Origin: Clostridia bacterium
GTDB taxonomy: Bacteria; Bacillota; Clostridia; Oscillospirales; CAG-272
DNA length: 33,874 nucleotides
Assembly (NCBI GenBank): GCA_017455185.1
Contig: JAFTBN010000008.1
Location: 1 to 33,874, forward strand
Direction of reading: 5' to 3'
Numbering within the stretch: the first letter of the stretch is position 1; each line of letters begins with the position of its first letter. Made by a program: the position numbers and the translations under genes. The notes beneath the pieces are model-generated. The model had not been told where the DNA came from and did no database searches. It was given only the letters and a program-made list of their open reading frames with translations. This document shows, piece by piece, positions 7,072 to 14,785 of this stretch.

Positions 7072-7804
7072 TTCGGTTTTTGTGGTAAAGGATCTGCAAA
7101 AGACATACAACGGCGGGAAAATCGTCGCGCTGGATCATGTGGACCTGACCATTGATAAAGGGGAAGTGGTGGTCATCATCGGGCCGTCCGGCTCGGGAAA
7201 ATCCACCTTGCTTCGTTCGCTCAACCTGATGGAATTCCCGACCGGAGGACAGATCTTTTTTGACGGAGAGCAGGTGCTGGACCGGCACGTGGACGTAAAC
7301 CGGTATCGGCAGAAGGTTGGAATGGTTTTCCAGCATTTCAATCTGTTCAACCAGCTGACCGTGTTGAAAAACATGACGCTGGCTCCTCAGAAAGTCCTCA
7401 AAAAAAGCAAGGAGGAAGCCGAGGCTCGGGCCATGCAGCTGCTCGAACGCGTCGGTCTTGCGGACCGGGCGGGAGCCTATCCGGCTCAGCTTTCGGGCGG
7501 TCAGAAGCAGCGGGTCGCCATCGTCCGGGCTCTGTGCATGGACCCCGAGGTCATGCTCTTCGACGAGCCTACTTCGGCCCTTGACCCCGAAATGGTCGGG
7601 GAGGTGCTGGACGTGATGAAGGAACTGGCCGGCACCGGCATGACCATGGTGGTGGTCACCCATGAGATGGGTTTCGCCAGGGAAGTCGGAGATCGGGTGG
7701 TCTTTATGGCGGACGGGCAGATCCTGGAGCAGGGAACGCCCCGGGAAGTGTTCGAGCATCCCAAGAACGAGAGGCTTTCTCAGTTCCTTGCAAAAATCTT
7801 ATGA
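7055..7804 (+). CDS. Amino-acid ABC transporter, ATP-binding protein
   Basis: A 249-residue ATPase of the GlnQ/HisP type that powers the importer from the cytoplasmic side. All motifs are present: Walker [10 protein letters not shown] (about 43-51), Q-loop MVFQHFNLF, signature LSGGQKQR (about 147-154), Walker [13 protein letters not shown] (about 167-178) and switch histidine VVVTHE. The family-specific [13 protein letters not shown] segment supports the polar amino-acid class. The start overlaps the permease end by 17 nt, and GGAAAGGAGAC lies inside the permease gene just upstream. A terminator follows directly. Confidence 0.96.
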   Translation: MNEARDSVFVVKDLQKTYNGGKIVALDHVDLTIDKGEVVVIIGPSGSGKSTLLRSLNLMEFPTGGQIFFDGEQVLDRHVDVNRYRQKVGMVFQHFNLFNQLTVLKNMTLAPQKVLKKSKEEAEARAMQLLERVGLADRAGAYPAQLSGGQKQRVAIVRALCMDPEVMLFDEPTSALDPEMVGEVLDVMKELAGTGMTMVVVTHEMGFAREVGDRVVFMADGQILEQGTPREVFEHPKNERLSQFLAKIL

Positions 7805-7810
7805 ATCCGA

Positions 7811-7845
7811 ACGGGACGCAAGACAGGACGCGTCCCGTCTTTTTT
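7811..7845 (+). terminator. Terminator of the amino-acid ABC operon
   Basis: A 9-bp stem ACGGGACGC/GCGTCCCGT (7811-7819 with 7830-7838) with a 10-nt loop is followed by CTTTTTT. Confidence 0.88.
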
Positions 7846-7881
7846 GCCCCATTGAGTACGGGTTTCCTCCTTTTCCCTCAC

Positions 7882-7910
7882 TTTACGGAAAAGGGTTTGA
7901 GTGGTATAAT
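7882..7910 (+). promoter_or_regulatory. Promoter of the flavoprotein/reductase operon
   Basis: TTTACG (7882-7887), 17 bp, then TATAAT (7905-7910) preceded by TG-G, giving an extended -10. The leader of about 40 nt contains a small GGCCG/CGGCC hairpin (about 7921-7943). Confidence 0.75.
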
Positions 7911-7956
7911 TCAGGTGAAAAAAGGGCCGTTCTTCCGGCCTTTGAAAAAGAAATGA

Positions 7957-9507
7957 GTGCTGAAATTGGAACAGTTGTTTGACGTAATCATCATAGGGGC
8001 CGGAAACGGCGGCCTTGCCGGCGCGCTGGATTGTACCTGTGCCGGTAAAAAAGTGCTTTTGCTGGAAAAGAATCCTCTTCCCGGTGGCTGTGCGACCGCT
8101 TTTTGCCGCGGCCGGTTTGAATTTGAGGCTTCCTTGCACGAGCTGTGTGCGATGGGAACCGAGGAGGAGCCGAAATCGGTCCGCCGTCTATTTGCCGATA
8201 CCAAAGGAGCACCCGTGTTTTACAAGGTGGAGGACTGCTTCCGCCTGATGGCCCGGGACGGGGAGGGAAAGACCCTGGACGTGACGCTGCCTTCTTCAAG
8301 GGAGAGGATTTTTTCGACTCTGAAGGAATTGGCTCGGGATGCCGAGCAGGGCGTACAGGATTTTTTTGAACTGATGGACGAGTGCGCGGCCGGCGTGGAT
8401 TACGTCAACAAGACAGGTGCAAATCAGAACAAACGGTATTTGCTGACGCATTTCCCGAATTTCGTACGGTGCGGTTCGCACACGGTCAGCGAGGTCTTCC
8501 GTGCCTTGCGTCTGCCGCCGGCTCTTTGCACCGTTCTGGGAGCGTATTGGGTCTATCTGGGAGTGGATCCGGACCGGCTTTCGTTTCTGCATTACGCCCT
8601 GATGGCCCGTCAGTATTTTGACGACGGGTCTTACATTCCGGCCTACACTTCTTACCAGATGAGTCTGTATTTGCTCGATGTCGTCCGGAGGCAGGGGGGC
8701 GTGGTGAAATTCAACACCAAGGCCAAAAGGCTTCTGGTTGAGGACGGCCAGGTCCGGGGCGTGATCACGGACGGGGGGACCTATCTTTGCCGGACCCTGA
8801 TTTCCGACATCAGCCCGCATATGCTGTTCGGACAGATGGTGCCGCAGAATCTGGTTCCTTCCTTTCACAAAAAACTTGCGGCGGCAAGGGACGGAAAGTT
8901 TTCGGCCCGGTTTCTGGTCCTGTATCTGGGGCTGGACGCTCCGGCGGACGAACTGGGCATCCGGGATTACAGCATTTTCCTTTATTCCGACCCGGATCCG
9001 TCCAAGGTATATCGCACTATGATGGATCAAAACGAGCCGGTTCAATCCGCCGTCTTCGTCTGCCCCAACGTGGTCAATCCAGAAGCGTCGCCCGAGGGAA
9101 CCTGCATCTGTACGCTGACCGCGATGGCGCCGCCCGAACTCTTTGAAGACCTGGACGGACTGGCGTATCTGCAGCTTAAGGAGCGGATTGCCAAGGGGAT
9201 GCTGGATTTGCTTGAATCCCGGACGGGGTTCCGCCTTCGGGAACACATTGAGGAATACGAATTGGCGACTCCGGTTACTTTTGCCCGCTATCTGGGAACT
9301 CCCGAGGGGGCGGCATATGGATACGAGGCGCAGGGACTGGACGACATCGTGACCCGCTGCCGGACGGTCGGGGAGGAATCCCTGTTCGAAAACGCCTGGC
9401 AGGCAGGCGCATGGGGCGAGTTCGGGGACGGTTACAGCAGCGCCTATTCTTCCGGCCGGGCGGCCGCAGGCAGAGCGCTGCGCTATCTGGAGGAGAACCC
9501 GGTATGA
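7957..9507 (+). CDS. FAD-dependent oxidoreductase, phytoene-desaturase/retinol-saturase-like
   Basis: A 516-residue flavoprotein. The FAD-binding Rossmann start is clear: DVIIIGAGNGGLAGALDC (GxGxxG at 14-19) with EKNPLPGGCA (Glu37), the pattern of the CrtI/carotenoid isomerase/retinol saturase group. The C-terminus carries the second FAD contact, GDGYSSAYSSGRAAAGRAL. Substrate cannot be read from sequence; lipids, polyenes and other conjugated compounds are handled by relatives. The start is uncertain: GTG at 7957 is the longest plausible, TTG at 7966 is an alternative, and no good Shine-Dalgarno is visible. Its stop overlaps the start of the reductase gene (ATGA), so the two products are probably made together and work as a pair. 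No isoprenoid genes lie nearby. Confidence 0.85.
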   Translation: MLKLEQLFDVIIIGAGNGGLAGALDCTCAGKKVLLLEKNPLPGGCATAFCRGRFEFEASLHELCAMGTEEEPKSVRRLFADTKGAPVFYKVEDCFRLMARDGEGKTLDVTLPSSRERIFSTLKELARDAEQGVQDFFELMDECAAGVDYVNKTGANQNKRYLLTHFPNFVRCGSHTVSEVFRALRLPPALCTVLGAYWVYLGVDPDRLSFLHYALMARQYFDDGSYIPAYTSYQMSLYLLDVVRRQGGVVKFNTKAKRLLVEDGQVRGVITDGGTYLCRTLISDISPHMLFGQMVPQNLVPSFHKKLAAARDGKFSARFLVLYLGLDAPADELGIRDYSIFLYSDPDPSKVYRTMMDQNEPVQSAVFVCPNVVNPEASPEGTCICTLTAMAPPELFEDLDGLAYLQLKERIAKGMLDLLESRTGFRLREHIEEYELATPVTFARYLGTPEGAAYGYEAQGLDDIVTRCRTVGEESLFENAWQAGAWGEFGDGYSSAYSSGRAAAGRALRYLEENPV

Positions 9508-10691
9508 AGAAAATCAAAATAAGGCCGGTTTGGCTGTTGGATGTCCTTTCTTTCTCAAACCGGGCTAAGCAGAGAAAAAAGCGGATTGAGAAGACAAAAG
9601 AGGCGCCGGTTCGGGCGGACTATTCCATCAACCGGCTGGCCGGGGAACTGCACCCGGAGCAGCTTTGTCTGGTTGTCAGGGACTGTGTTTCGTTTGAAGA
9701 AGCCCAGGGGACGCTCTTCACCCTTTCCCGCAAGGGCGGGGGACCGCTTCCCGTGTTTGAAGCCGGTCAGTATCTGACCTTTACCTTTGCCATCGGGGAG
9801 AGCCTTCTTTCCCGGTCCTATTCCATCTGTTCCTCGCCGAGGGAAGCGAGAGAGGGCTTTTACCGCATTTACGTCCGGGAAGGCCCGGATTCCTTCGCTG
9901 CCGGATGGATCCGTAAAAACTGGAAAAGCGGCGCCGAACTGAAAGCTCACGGCCCGAACGGAACCTTCACGATGCGTCCGTTGCGGGACGAAAAACAGAT
10001 TCTGGCCTTGGCGGGAGGAAGCGGCATTACGCCCTTCGTTTCCATGGCCAAGGCCATCCGGGACGGCCTTGCGGATTTCTGTCTGACCATCCTGTACGGA
10101 GCGCGGACCGCCGCGCAGATGCCTTTTCTGGGAAAACTGAGAGAAATCAGCGAAAAGTGCCCCCTGATCCGGGTTGTCCCGGTTCTGTCGGACGTCCGGG
10201 ATCACGATGCGCCGGATGGGTTCGAAACCGGATGGATCGGCGAGGACATGGTGCGCAAATATATGCCGCAGGGTCCGTTTTCGCTCTTTTTCTACGGGCC
10301 GAGGCCCATGTATGAACTGGCCTGCCAAACGGCCGGGGCGCTGGGGCTGAAACGGAAAAATCTCCGCTATGAATCCTTCGGATTGTCATCCGATGACAAG
10401 GCAAATGGGAACGGATCCTGCCGGGTGCGGGTTCTGCTTCCGGACGGGGAGGAACTGGAACTGGTTGCGCAGAGGAACGAGTCTTTGCTTGTGGCGTTCG
10501 AACGGGGCGGGATTGCCGTCAGGAGCGGATGCCGCAGCGGCTCGTGCGGTTTTTGCCGCTGTCGCGTATTGCAGGGAGAGTATCAGATACAGGAGAGCGA
10601 AAAGGCCCGGCGCAGGGCGGATTCCGAGCATTCCTATGTGCATACCTGCGTCTGTTTTCCTCGGACGGATCTTTGCGTAGCCCTGGATTGA
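9504..10691 (+). CDS. Flavin/NAD(P)H oxidoreductase with C-terminal [2Fe-2S] ferredoxin domain
   Basis: A 395-residue electron-transfer protein. A basic N-terminal segment precedes a ferredoxin-NADP reductase module: FAD site RSYSICSS (104-111), then nucleotide site AGGSGITPF (170-178) and the FYGPRPMYE segment. The C-terminus (about 305-395) is a plant-type ferredoxin with Cys343, Cys348 and Cys351 in CRSGSCGFC and a fourth cysteine in HTCVC (382 or 384). The layout matches Hcr- or oxygenase-reductase-type proteins that pass electrons from NAD(P)H to a partner. The partner is likely the flavoprotein encoded just before, since ATGA overlap and GGAGGAG inside the upstream gene indicate coupling. 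Direction and substrate are inferred only. Confidence 0.9.
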   Translation: MKKIKIRPVWLLDVLSFSNRAKQRKKRIEKTKEAPVRADYSINRLAGELHPEQLCLVVRDCVSFEEAQGTLFTLSRKGGGPLPVFEAGQYLTFTFAIGESLLSRSYSICSSPREAREGFYRIYVREGPDSFAAGWIRKNWKSGAELKAHGPNGTFTMRPLRDEKQILALAGGSGITPFVSMAKAIRDGLADFCLTILYGARTAAQMPFLGKLREISEKCPLIRVVPVLSDVRDHDAPDGFETGWIGEDMVRKYMPQGPFSLFFYGPRPMYELACQTAGALGLKRKNLRYESFGLSSDDKANGNGSCRVRVLLPDGEELELVAQRNESLLVAFERGGIAVRSGCRSGSCGFCRCRVLQGEYQIQESEKARRRADSEHSYVHTCVCFPRTDLCVALD

Positions 10692-10709
10692 ATCCGATAC
10701 GGATTTTTC
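10691..10709 (+). terminator. Weak terminator after the reductase gene
   Basis: AATCCG-ATA-CGGATT forms a 6-bp stem (10691-10696 with 10700-10705) followed by TTTTCG. It overlaps the reductase stop codon and is short, so termination may be partial. Confidence 0.55.
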
Positions 10710-10791
10710 GTTGTATCGCTTTACTGTATAATAATACCATTTTAAGTATTATGGCGTGCAAGAAAAAGTCCTATTTTTCGAAAAAAAGCAC

Positions 10792-10820
10792 TTGACAAGA
10801 GAAGGAATCTGTGGTAAGAT
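10792..10820 (+). promoter_or_regulatory. Promoter of tRNA-Ser
   Basis: TTGACA (10792-10797), 17 bp, TAAGAT (10815-10820) preceded by TG-G, ends 13 bp before the tRNA. This is a strong stable-RNA promoter. Confidence 0.85.
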
Positions 10821-10833
10821 GGTCAAGTCGTGT

Positions 10834-10922
10834 GGAGAGATGGCTGAGCTGGTCTAAGGCGCACGACTGGAAATCGTGTTTGGAGTAGTCCTCCAACAAG
10901 GGTTCGAATCCCTTTCTCTCCG
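10834..10922 (+). tRNA. tRNA-Ser (anticodon GGA)
   Basis: An 89-nt tRNA with a 7-bp acceptor stem GGAGAGA/TCTCTCC. The anticodon stem CACGA/TCGTG carries loop CTGGAAA (anticodon GGA, reading UCC/UCU). It has a long class II variable arm (TTGGAG...CTCCAA) and T-arm AAGGG-TTCGAAT-CCCTT. The discriminator base is G. CCA is not encoded. Its own promoter and terminator surround it. Confidence 0.97.
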
Positions 10923-10930
10923 CTTGCAGA

Positions 10931-10966
10931 AAAACCTCTCTTGTCCTGGAATAAGAGAGGTTTTTT
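10931..10966 (+). terminator. Terminator of tRNA-Ser
   Basis: A 10-bp stem AACCTCTCTT/AAGAGAGGTT (10933-10942 with 10953-10962) runs into a T-tract. The alpha-galactosidase gene starts only 37 bp later and I see no separate promoter in between. Confidence 0.9.
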
Positions 10967-11003
10967 GTCGTTCCGGCAGCGGCCGGAACCGAAAGGAGAA
11001 ACG

Positions 11004-13046
11004 ATGCAGATCAACTATGGAGCGCTGTACAGGGAGCAATTTGAAAACGGGACGCTGAGCCCGGTCTCGTATCTCGAGCGGGCGCCGATGGATCCACAGG
11101 TCACCTCGATGAAGGCGTCCTTCGGGATAACCGTAGGGGGAGAAGACGCACACGGACTGTTTACTCTGTGCGACGCGGAGGGGGACAACCCGCGCCTTGA
11201 ATCCACCCCCGAGGGGTTTGACCGGTACATTGTGTCCCTTATGGACGAAAAGCACGGCATGCAGGTCGACGTAAGAACCGAACTGGTAAAAGGGCTTGAG
11301 GCTTCCGGGCAAAAAACGATGGCCCGCACGCTCCGCATTGTCAACCGAGGAAAGGAACCGCTGGTGCTCAGCGACGTGGTCATGATGGGGGGCCTTGTGT
11401 TCCAGTCCAGAACGTCGGGGGAGAGTCAGCCGATGCGCGTGGGATATATGCGCTCGGGTTGTCCCGGCGGAGAAGGGGATTTCCATTGGAACGATATGAA
11501 TCAGGGTCGGATTGCGGTTGCGAACCGGACCTATACCGAGAGATATCGGCTTCCTTTCGTCGCGCTCCATCATCCGGCCGGCGGGGATTATGTGCTTCTC
11601 AATCTGGCTTTTTCGGGCGGATATGAGTTTGAAATCGAGCAAAGCGGAGAGGGGGTATACGCGCAGAAGAACCTGGGTTTTTCGGTTCGGTTCGGAGGCC
11701 GTGCTCCCGTCCGTGTTCTGGCACCCGGCGAGGAGGCGGTGACGCCCCGGCTCCTTCTGACTTTCGTACACGGATCCTTTGACGAGGCGGTCAACGCGAA
11801 CCTCGACTTTGTCCGCCGGATGGGGAGTCCGTACCCCAAGACCTGTGCCGTGGAATGCAGCGCCATGACCAACCGCGAAGACGAGGTCCGGTTCAATCTG
11901 GACGCCGCGGACCGGTACGGCGCCGAAATCGTATACATTGACGCGGGCTGGTACATTCCGCGCGGGAAATCTCTGGACGACTGGCCGGCGTACTGCGGGG
12001 ACTGGAAACGGACCCCGGATACATACGAAAGTACGCTGGCGCAGTTCCGGGACCGTTGCCGGCAGGCGGGAAAGAAATTCGGACTGTGGATGGACATGGA
12101 AAAGATCGGGTTCTTCTCGCAGACCCATCAGTCGGGGAAGGTCACCTGCCTGACGGGATACGACGGCAAGCCCTTCCCGGACGGGCCGCAGGCGTATATG
12201 CTGGACCTGACGCAGGACGATAATTACAACTGGGCCCTGGAGCAGATCTGCTATGTGCTGGATACGTACGACCTGGATTATTTCCGCCTGGATTCGGGCG
12301 TTTACGCCACCGAATCCTACCATTGGGTTCTGGGATACCGGGAGAACGCAGCCTGGAGGTATTACGACCGGTTGTACGAACTGTTCCGCTTCTTGCGGCG
12401 GAAGTATCCGGACGTTGTGTTCCAGAACTGCGCGGGAGGCGGCATGAGGGCCGACGCCGGCATGACGAGCATTATGTCGAACACCTGGATTTCGGACGTC
12501 AATCACGCGCCCGAATCCTTCCGGATCATCAACGGGGTCAGCATGGTCATTCCGGTGGAGTACTGCGTCAAACTGGTCAACGGGATGGGCGCTGAGAACG
12601 GCTGCACAGATGCGTTCAAACTCAACGTTGCCCGGTTTGGTTCTCCCCTGATTCCGGGCAGCAAGCCCATGCTGCCGGACACCTTTGAGCCCAGGCTCCG
12701 GGCCATGCTCGGCACGTTTTGCAACACGGTCCGTCCCCGGCTTCCCAAGGCTTTGGTCTATCACCATACGCCCGAGGTGAACCTGTACGGGGAGGGGGAA
12801 CTCGGCGTGCTGGAAATCGGCTCGACCGAACTGGATTTTTCCATGGCCGCGGTCTTTACGCTGGGGCCGGCTTTGCCCGGACAGGTCCGCCTGACTTTTT
12901 GGGGAATAGACCCTGCTATGCAATACCATGTGCGGGCCAATGATCACGATCTGGGCGATTTTTCCGGGGTGGCTTTGCAAAAGGGAATCCCGGTCGAAAT
13001 TGAGGAGATGTGTGACTCGGTCTGCTTTGTGGCCGAGCGGATCTGA
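11004..13046 (+). CDS. Alpha-galactosidase-like glycoside hydrolase (GH36 type)
   Basis: A 680-residue enzyme without a signal peptide, so probably cytoplasmic. The N-terminal half is the beta-sandwich of GH36 enzymes; the (beta/alpha)8 domain begins around DRYGAEIVYIDAGWY. The expected nucleophile is Asp430 in DYFRLDSG and the acid/base Asp498 in NTWISDVNHA, with QNCAGGGMRAD between them, matching the GH-D clan order. FGLWMDMEKI is the typical 'LWxxxE' strand. It would remove terminal alpha-galactosyl groups from raffinose- or melibiose-type sugars; the precise substrate is unknown. The ATG at 11004 has AAAGGAG upstream; a longer in-frame opening at 10941 lies in the tRNA terminator and is rejected. 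The gene is solitary, with no transporter beside it. Confidence 0.88.
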   Translation: MQINYGALYREQFENGTLSPVSYLERAPMDPQVTSMKASFGITVGGEDAHGLFTLCDAEGDNPRLESTPEGFDRYIVSLMDEKHGMQVDVRTELVKGLEASGQKTMARTLRIVNRGKEPLVLSDVVMMGGLVFQSRTSGESQPMRVGYMRSGCPGGEGDFHWNDMNQGRIAVANRTYTERYRLPFVALHHPAGGDYVLLNLAFSGGYEFEIEQSGEGVYAQKNLGFSVRFGGRAPVRVLAPGEEAVTPRLLLTFVHGSFDEAVNANLDFVRRMGSPYPKTCAVECSAMTNREDEVRFNLDAADRYGAEIVYIDAGWYIPRGKSLDDWPAYCGDWKRTPDTYESTLAQFRDRCRQAGKKFGLWMDMEKIGFFSQTHQSGKVTCLTGYDGKPFPDGPQAYMLDLTQDDNYNWALEQICYVLDTYDLDYFRLDSGVYATESYHWVLGYRENAAWRYYDRLYELFRFLRRKYPDVVFQNCAGGGMRADAGMTSIMSNTWISDVNHAPESFRIINGVSMVIPVEYCVKLVNGMGAENGCTDAFKLNVARFGSPLIPGSKPMLPDTFEPRLRAMLGTFCNTVRPRLPKALVYHHTPEVNLYGEGELGVLEIGSTELDFSMAAVFTLGPALPGQVRLTFWGIDPAMQYHVRANDHDLGDFSGVALQKGIPVEIEEMCDSVCFVAERI

Positions 13047-13239
13047 AAGGAGTCTTGGCGATTTCTTTTCCGGATCAGGCCCGGCACAGGCCCGGCCGGG
13101 CGGTCAATCCTTCTCCGGTCCGTATCCGGCAAAAGGAAAAGGTCAATCGACGTTTTGCGTGGCGCCCCGGATACTCTTTGCAATCCGGGTTTTCTTGAGA
13201 AAAAGGGCCCGGGCGGCAAATCGAAGCGCGAAATACATC
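13047..13239. other. Non-coding stretch after the alpha-galactosidase
   Basis: About 190 bp with no credible gene. It holds GC-rich repeats of GGCCCGG around 13078-13101, a terminator at 13166-13196 and, at its right end, the promoter of the next gene. Confidence 0.5.
13166..13196 (+). terminator. Terminator of the alpha-galactosidase gene
   Basis: A 7-bp stem CCCGGAT/ATCCGGG (13166-13172 with 13183-13189), 10-nt loop, then TTTTCTT. Confidence 0.75.
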
Positions 13240-13268
13240 TTGATTTGTCCCGGAGCTTGTGTTAGAAT
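13240..13268 (+). promoter_or_regulatory. Promoter of the YugP-like gene
   Basis: TTGATT (13240-13245), 17 bp, TAGAAT (13263-13268), about 40 bp before the start codon. Confidence 0.7.
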
Positions 13269-13307
13269 GTAAAAAATACTCAAAAGGACAGAAAGGAAAC
13301 CGAAATA

Positions 13308-14132
13308 ATGGGGACTTTTGATTTGATTGAGATCGTTCGGGGAATCCACGGATTTGAAAACACATCCACGGGGCTGATTGTAGCCATCCTCATTGTGGCC
13401 GCATTGCTTGTAATATGCGCCATTGTTTCCGTAATTGTCTCCATCTGGCTGGCCATTCAGTACGTCCGATACAACCGTACGGCCAACAGTTGCGGCATGA
13501 CCGGAGAACAGGTGGCGCGTCGGATATTGGATTCCAACGGATTGGAACACATCAAGGTGAAGGTGACCGGCTCGCTTTTGTTCGGGAACAGTTATTCCCA
13601 TTATTTCAAGAAGGTGCGGCTGAGAAGAAGAACCTACAAAAAGCAGAGCGTGACCTCTTTGGCCATGGCGGCGCAGAAATCCTCTCTTGCGATTCTGGAT
13701 AAGGAAGGGGACCGGGATATGAAGTCCCGGATTCGTCTGACTCCCGTGATTACATTCGGCCCGCTTGCCTTTGTTCCGATGGTCGTCATCGGCGTTGTGC
13801 TGGACATCCTGATTTTCAAGAGCATCGGCGTCAGCACCATCATTCTGACGGCGCTCGGCCTTGCTTTTTACGTTTTTTCCTTCATCCTTTCTCTACGGGT
13901 CCTCAAGACCGAAGTCAAGGCGCAGAACCGCGCGATCGAGATCGTGCAGAAAGAAGGTCTTGCAAACGGTGAGGAAGTGGAGATGATGCAGAAGCTGTTC
14001 CGTCTGTACAACATCGAATACGTCAACGATATGGTCATGGCGTTCTTGGAGATGGTCTACCGGATCCTGATGATCTTAGCTCAGGGTCAAGGGGGCGGAA
14101 ACTTTTCTTCCGGCAACAGCAACAGCCGCTGA
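13308..14132 (+). CDS. YugP-family membrane protein lacking the zinc-peptidase motif
   Basis: A 274-residue membrane protein. The order and wording follow YugP-type membrane zinc metallopeptidases: an N-terminal helix (about 22-51), MTGEQVARRILDSNGLEHIKVKVTG, a short amphipathic region, two central helices (about 146-197), a TEVKAQNRAIEIVQKEG segment, and a last helix ending ILAQGQ. In active relatives residues around 120-130 read AAHExGHA. Here they read AAQKSSLA (Gln123, Lys124, Leu127), so both zinc-binding histidines and the catalytic glutamate are missing. The N-terminal helix is also longer than usual. The reading frame is intact over the full length, which argues for a retained non-catalytic role and against decay. 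A promoter and terminator make it monocistronic. Ribosome site AAAGGAAA is weak. Confidence 0.8.
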   Translation: MGTFDLIEIVRGIHGFENTSTGLIVAILIVAALLVICAIVSVIVSIWLAIQYVRYNRTANSCGMTGEQVARRILDSNGLEHIKVKVTGSLLFGNSYSHYFKKVRLRRRTYKKQSVTSLAMAAQKSSLAILDKEGDRDMKSRIRLTPVITFGPLAFVPMVVIGVVLDILIFKSIGVSTIILTALGLAFYVFSFILSLRVLKTEVKAQNRAIEIVQKEGLANGEEVEMMQKLFRLYNIEYVNDMVMAFLEMVYRILMILAQGQGGGNFSSGNSNSR

Positions 14133-14146
14133 TTCCAAAGATTACG

Positions 14147-14190
14147 ATACAAAAAGGACACCTGCCCGGAAGCAGGTGTCCTTTTTGTAT
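14147..14190. terminator. Bidirectional terminator between yugP-like gene and hpf
   Basis: A perfect 19-bp stem (14147-14165 with 14172-14190) with loop CCGGAA has A5 on one side and T5 on the other. It can end both convergent transcripts. Confidence 0.93.
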
Positions 14191-14201
14191 GGCCGCGGCG
14201 T

Positions 14202-14741
14202 TCATTCGCCCGCCTGATTGGTCCGGATCAGACCGTAGGATTGGTCTTTTCTCTTGTACACCACGCAGGTTTCCTCGGAATCCTGGTTGACGAAAATGAA
14301 GAATTCGTGTCCCAGAAGGTTCATCTGCAGAATGGCTTCCTCCACCGACATGGGGCGAATGCTGAAGGTTTTTTCCCTGACGATGAATTCGGGCTCGTCC
14401 TCGTACAGCCCGTCATCCGAATCCTGGGCGACGTCGGGAACGAAGGAATCCTTCATTCTTTGGGCCAGACGCGTCTTGTTCTTGCGGATCTGCCGCTCGA
14501 TCATATCCAGAGCGTCATCGATGTCGTGGTAGAAGGAAGGACCGTCCACTTCGGCGCGGAAGAGCATACCGGCGGCCGAAATCATGATTTCCAGCCGTTC
14601 GGAGGTCTTGTTCTTGGTGAAGGTCACGGTGGCCTCGGGTTCCTCCCTGAAGTATTTGTCCAGTTTGGATAGTTTTTTCTCTACGATGTTGAGGAGTTTT
14701 TCTTTCGGTTCAGCTTGTTTGGTTACGAATTTGATCAACAT
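14202..14741 (-). CDS. hpf: Ribosome hibernation-promoting factor, long form
   Basis: A 179-residue protein. Residues 1-100 form the RaiA/HPF ribosome-binding domain (KKLSKLDKYF, VTFTKNKTSERLEIMI, DIDDALDMIERQIRKNKTRL). A linker follows, then the C-terminal dimerisation domain from about 120 (FSIRPMSVEEAILQMNLLGHEFFIFVNQDS...VVYKRKDQSYGLI). The long form joins two 70S ribosomes into inactive 100S dimers in stationary phase. Full length and both domains are typical of Firmicutes. GGAG precedes the ATG. It lies 44 bp after the Gfo/Idh gene on the same strand, with only a small 5-bp hairpin without T-tail between, so read-through from upstream is possible. Confidence 0.97.
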   Translation of the reverse strand: MLIKFVTKQAEPKEKLLNIVEKKLSKLDKYFREEPEATVTFTKNKTSERLEIMISAAGMLFRAEVDGPSFYHDIDDALDMIERQIRKNKTRLAQRMKDSFVPDVAQDSDDGLYEDEPEFIVREKTFSIRPMSVEEAILQMNLLGHEFFIFVNQDSEETCVVYKRKDQSYGLIRTNQAGE

Positions 14742-14785
14742 ACAATACTCCGTTCTGCCGCATAAGCGGCTTGTTTAGTGAATGA

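Noticed and set aside
10854..12980. Minus-strand open frame of 708 codons opposite the alpha-galactosidase
   Set aside because: It runs through the tRNA-Ser gene and has no known motif; the plus-strand enzyme explains the region.
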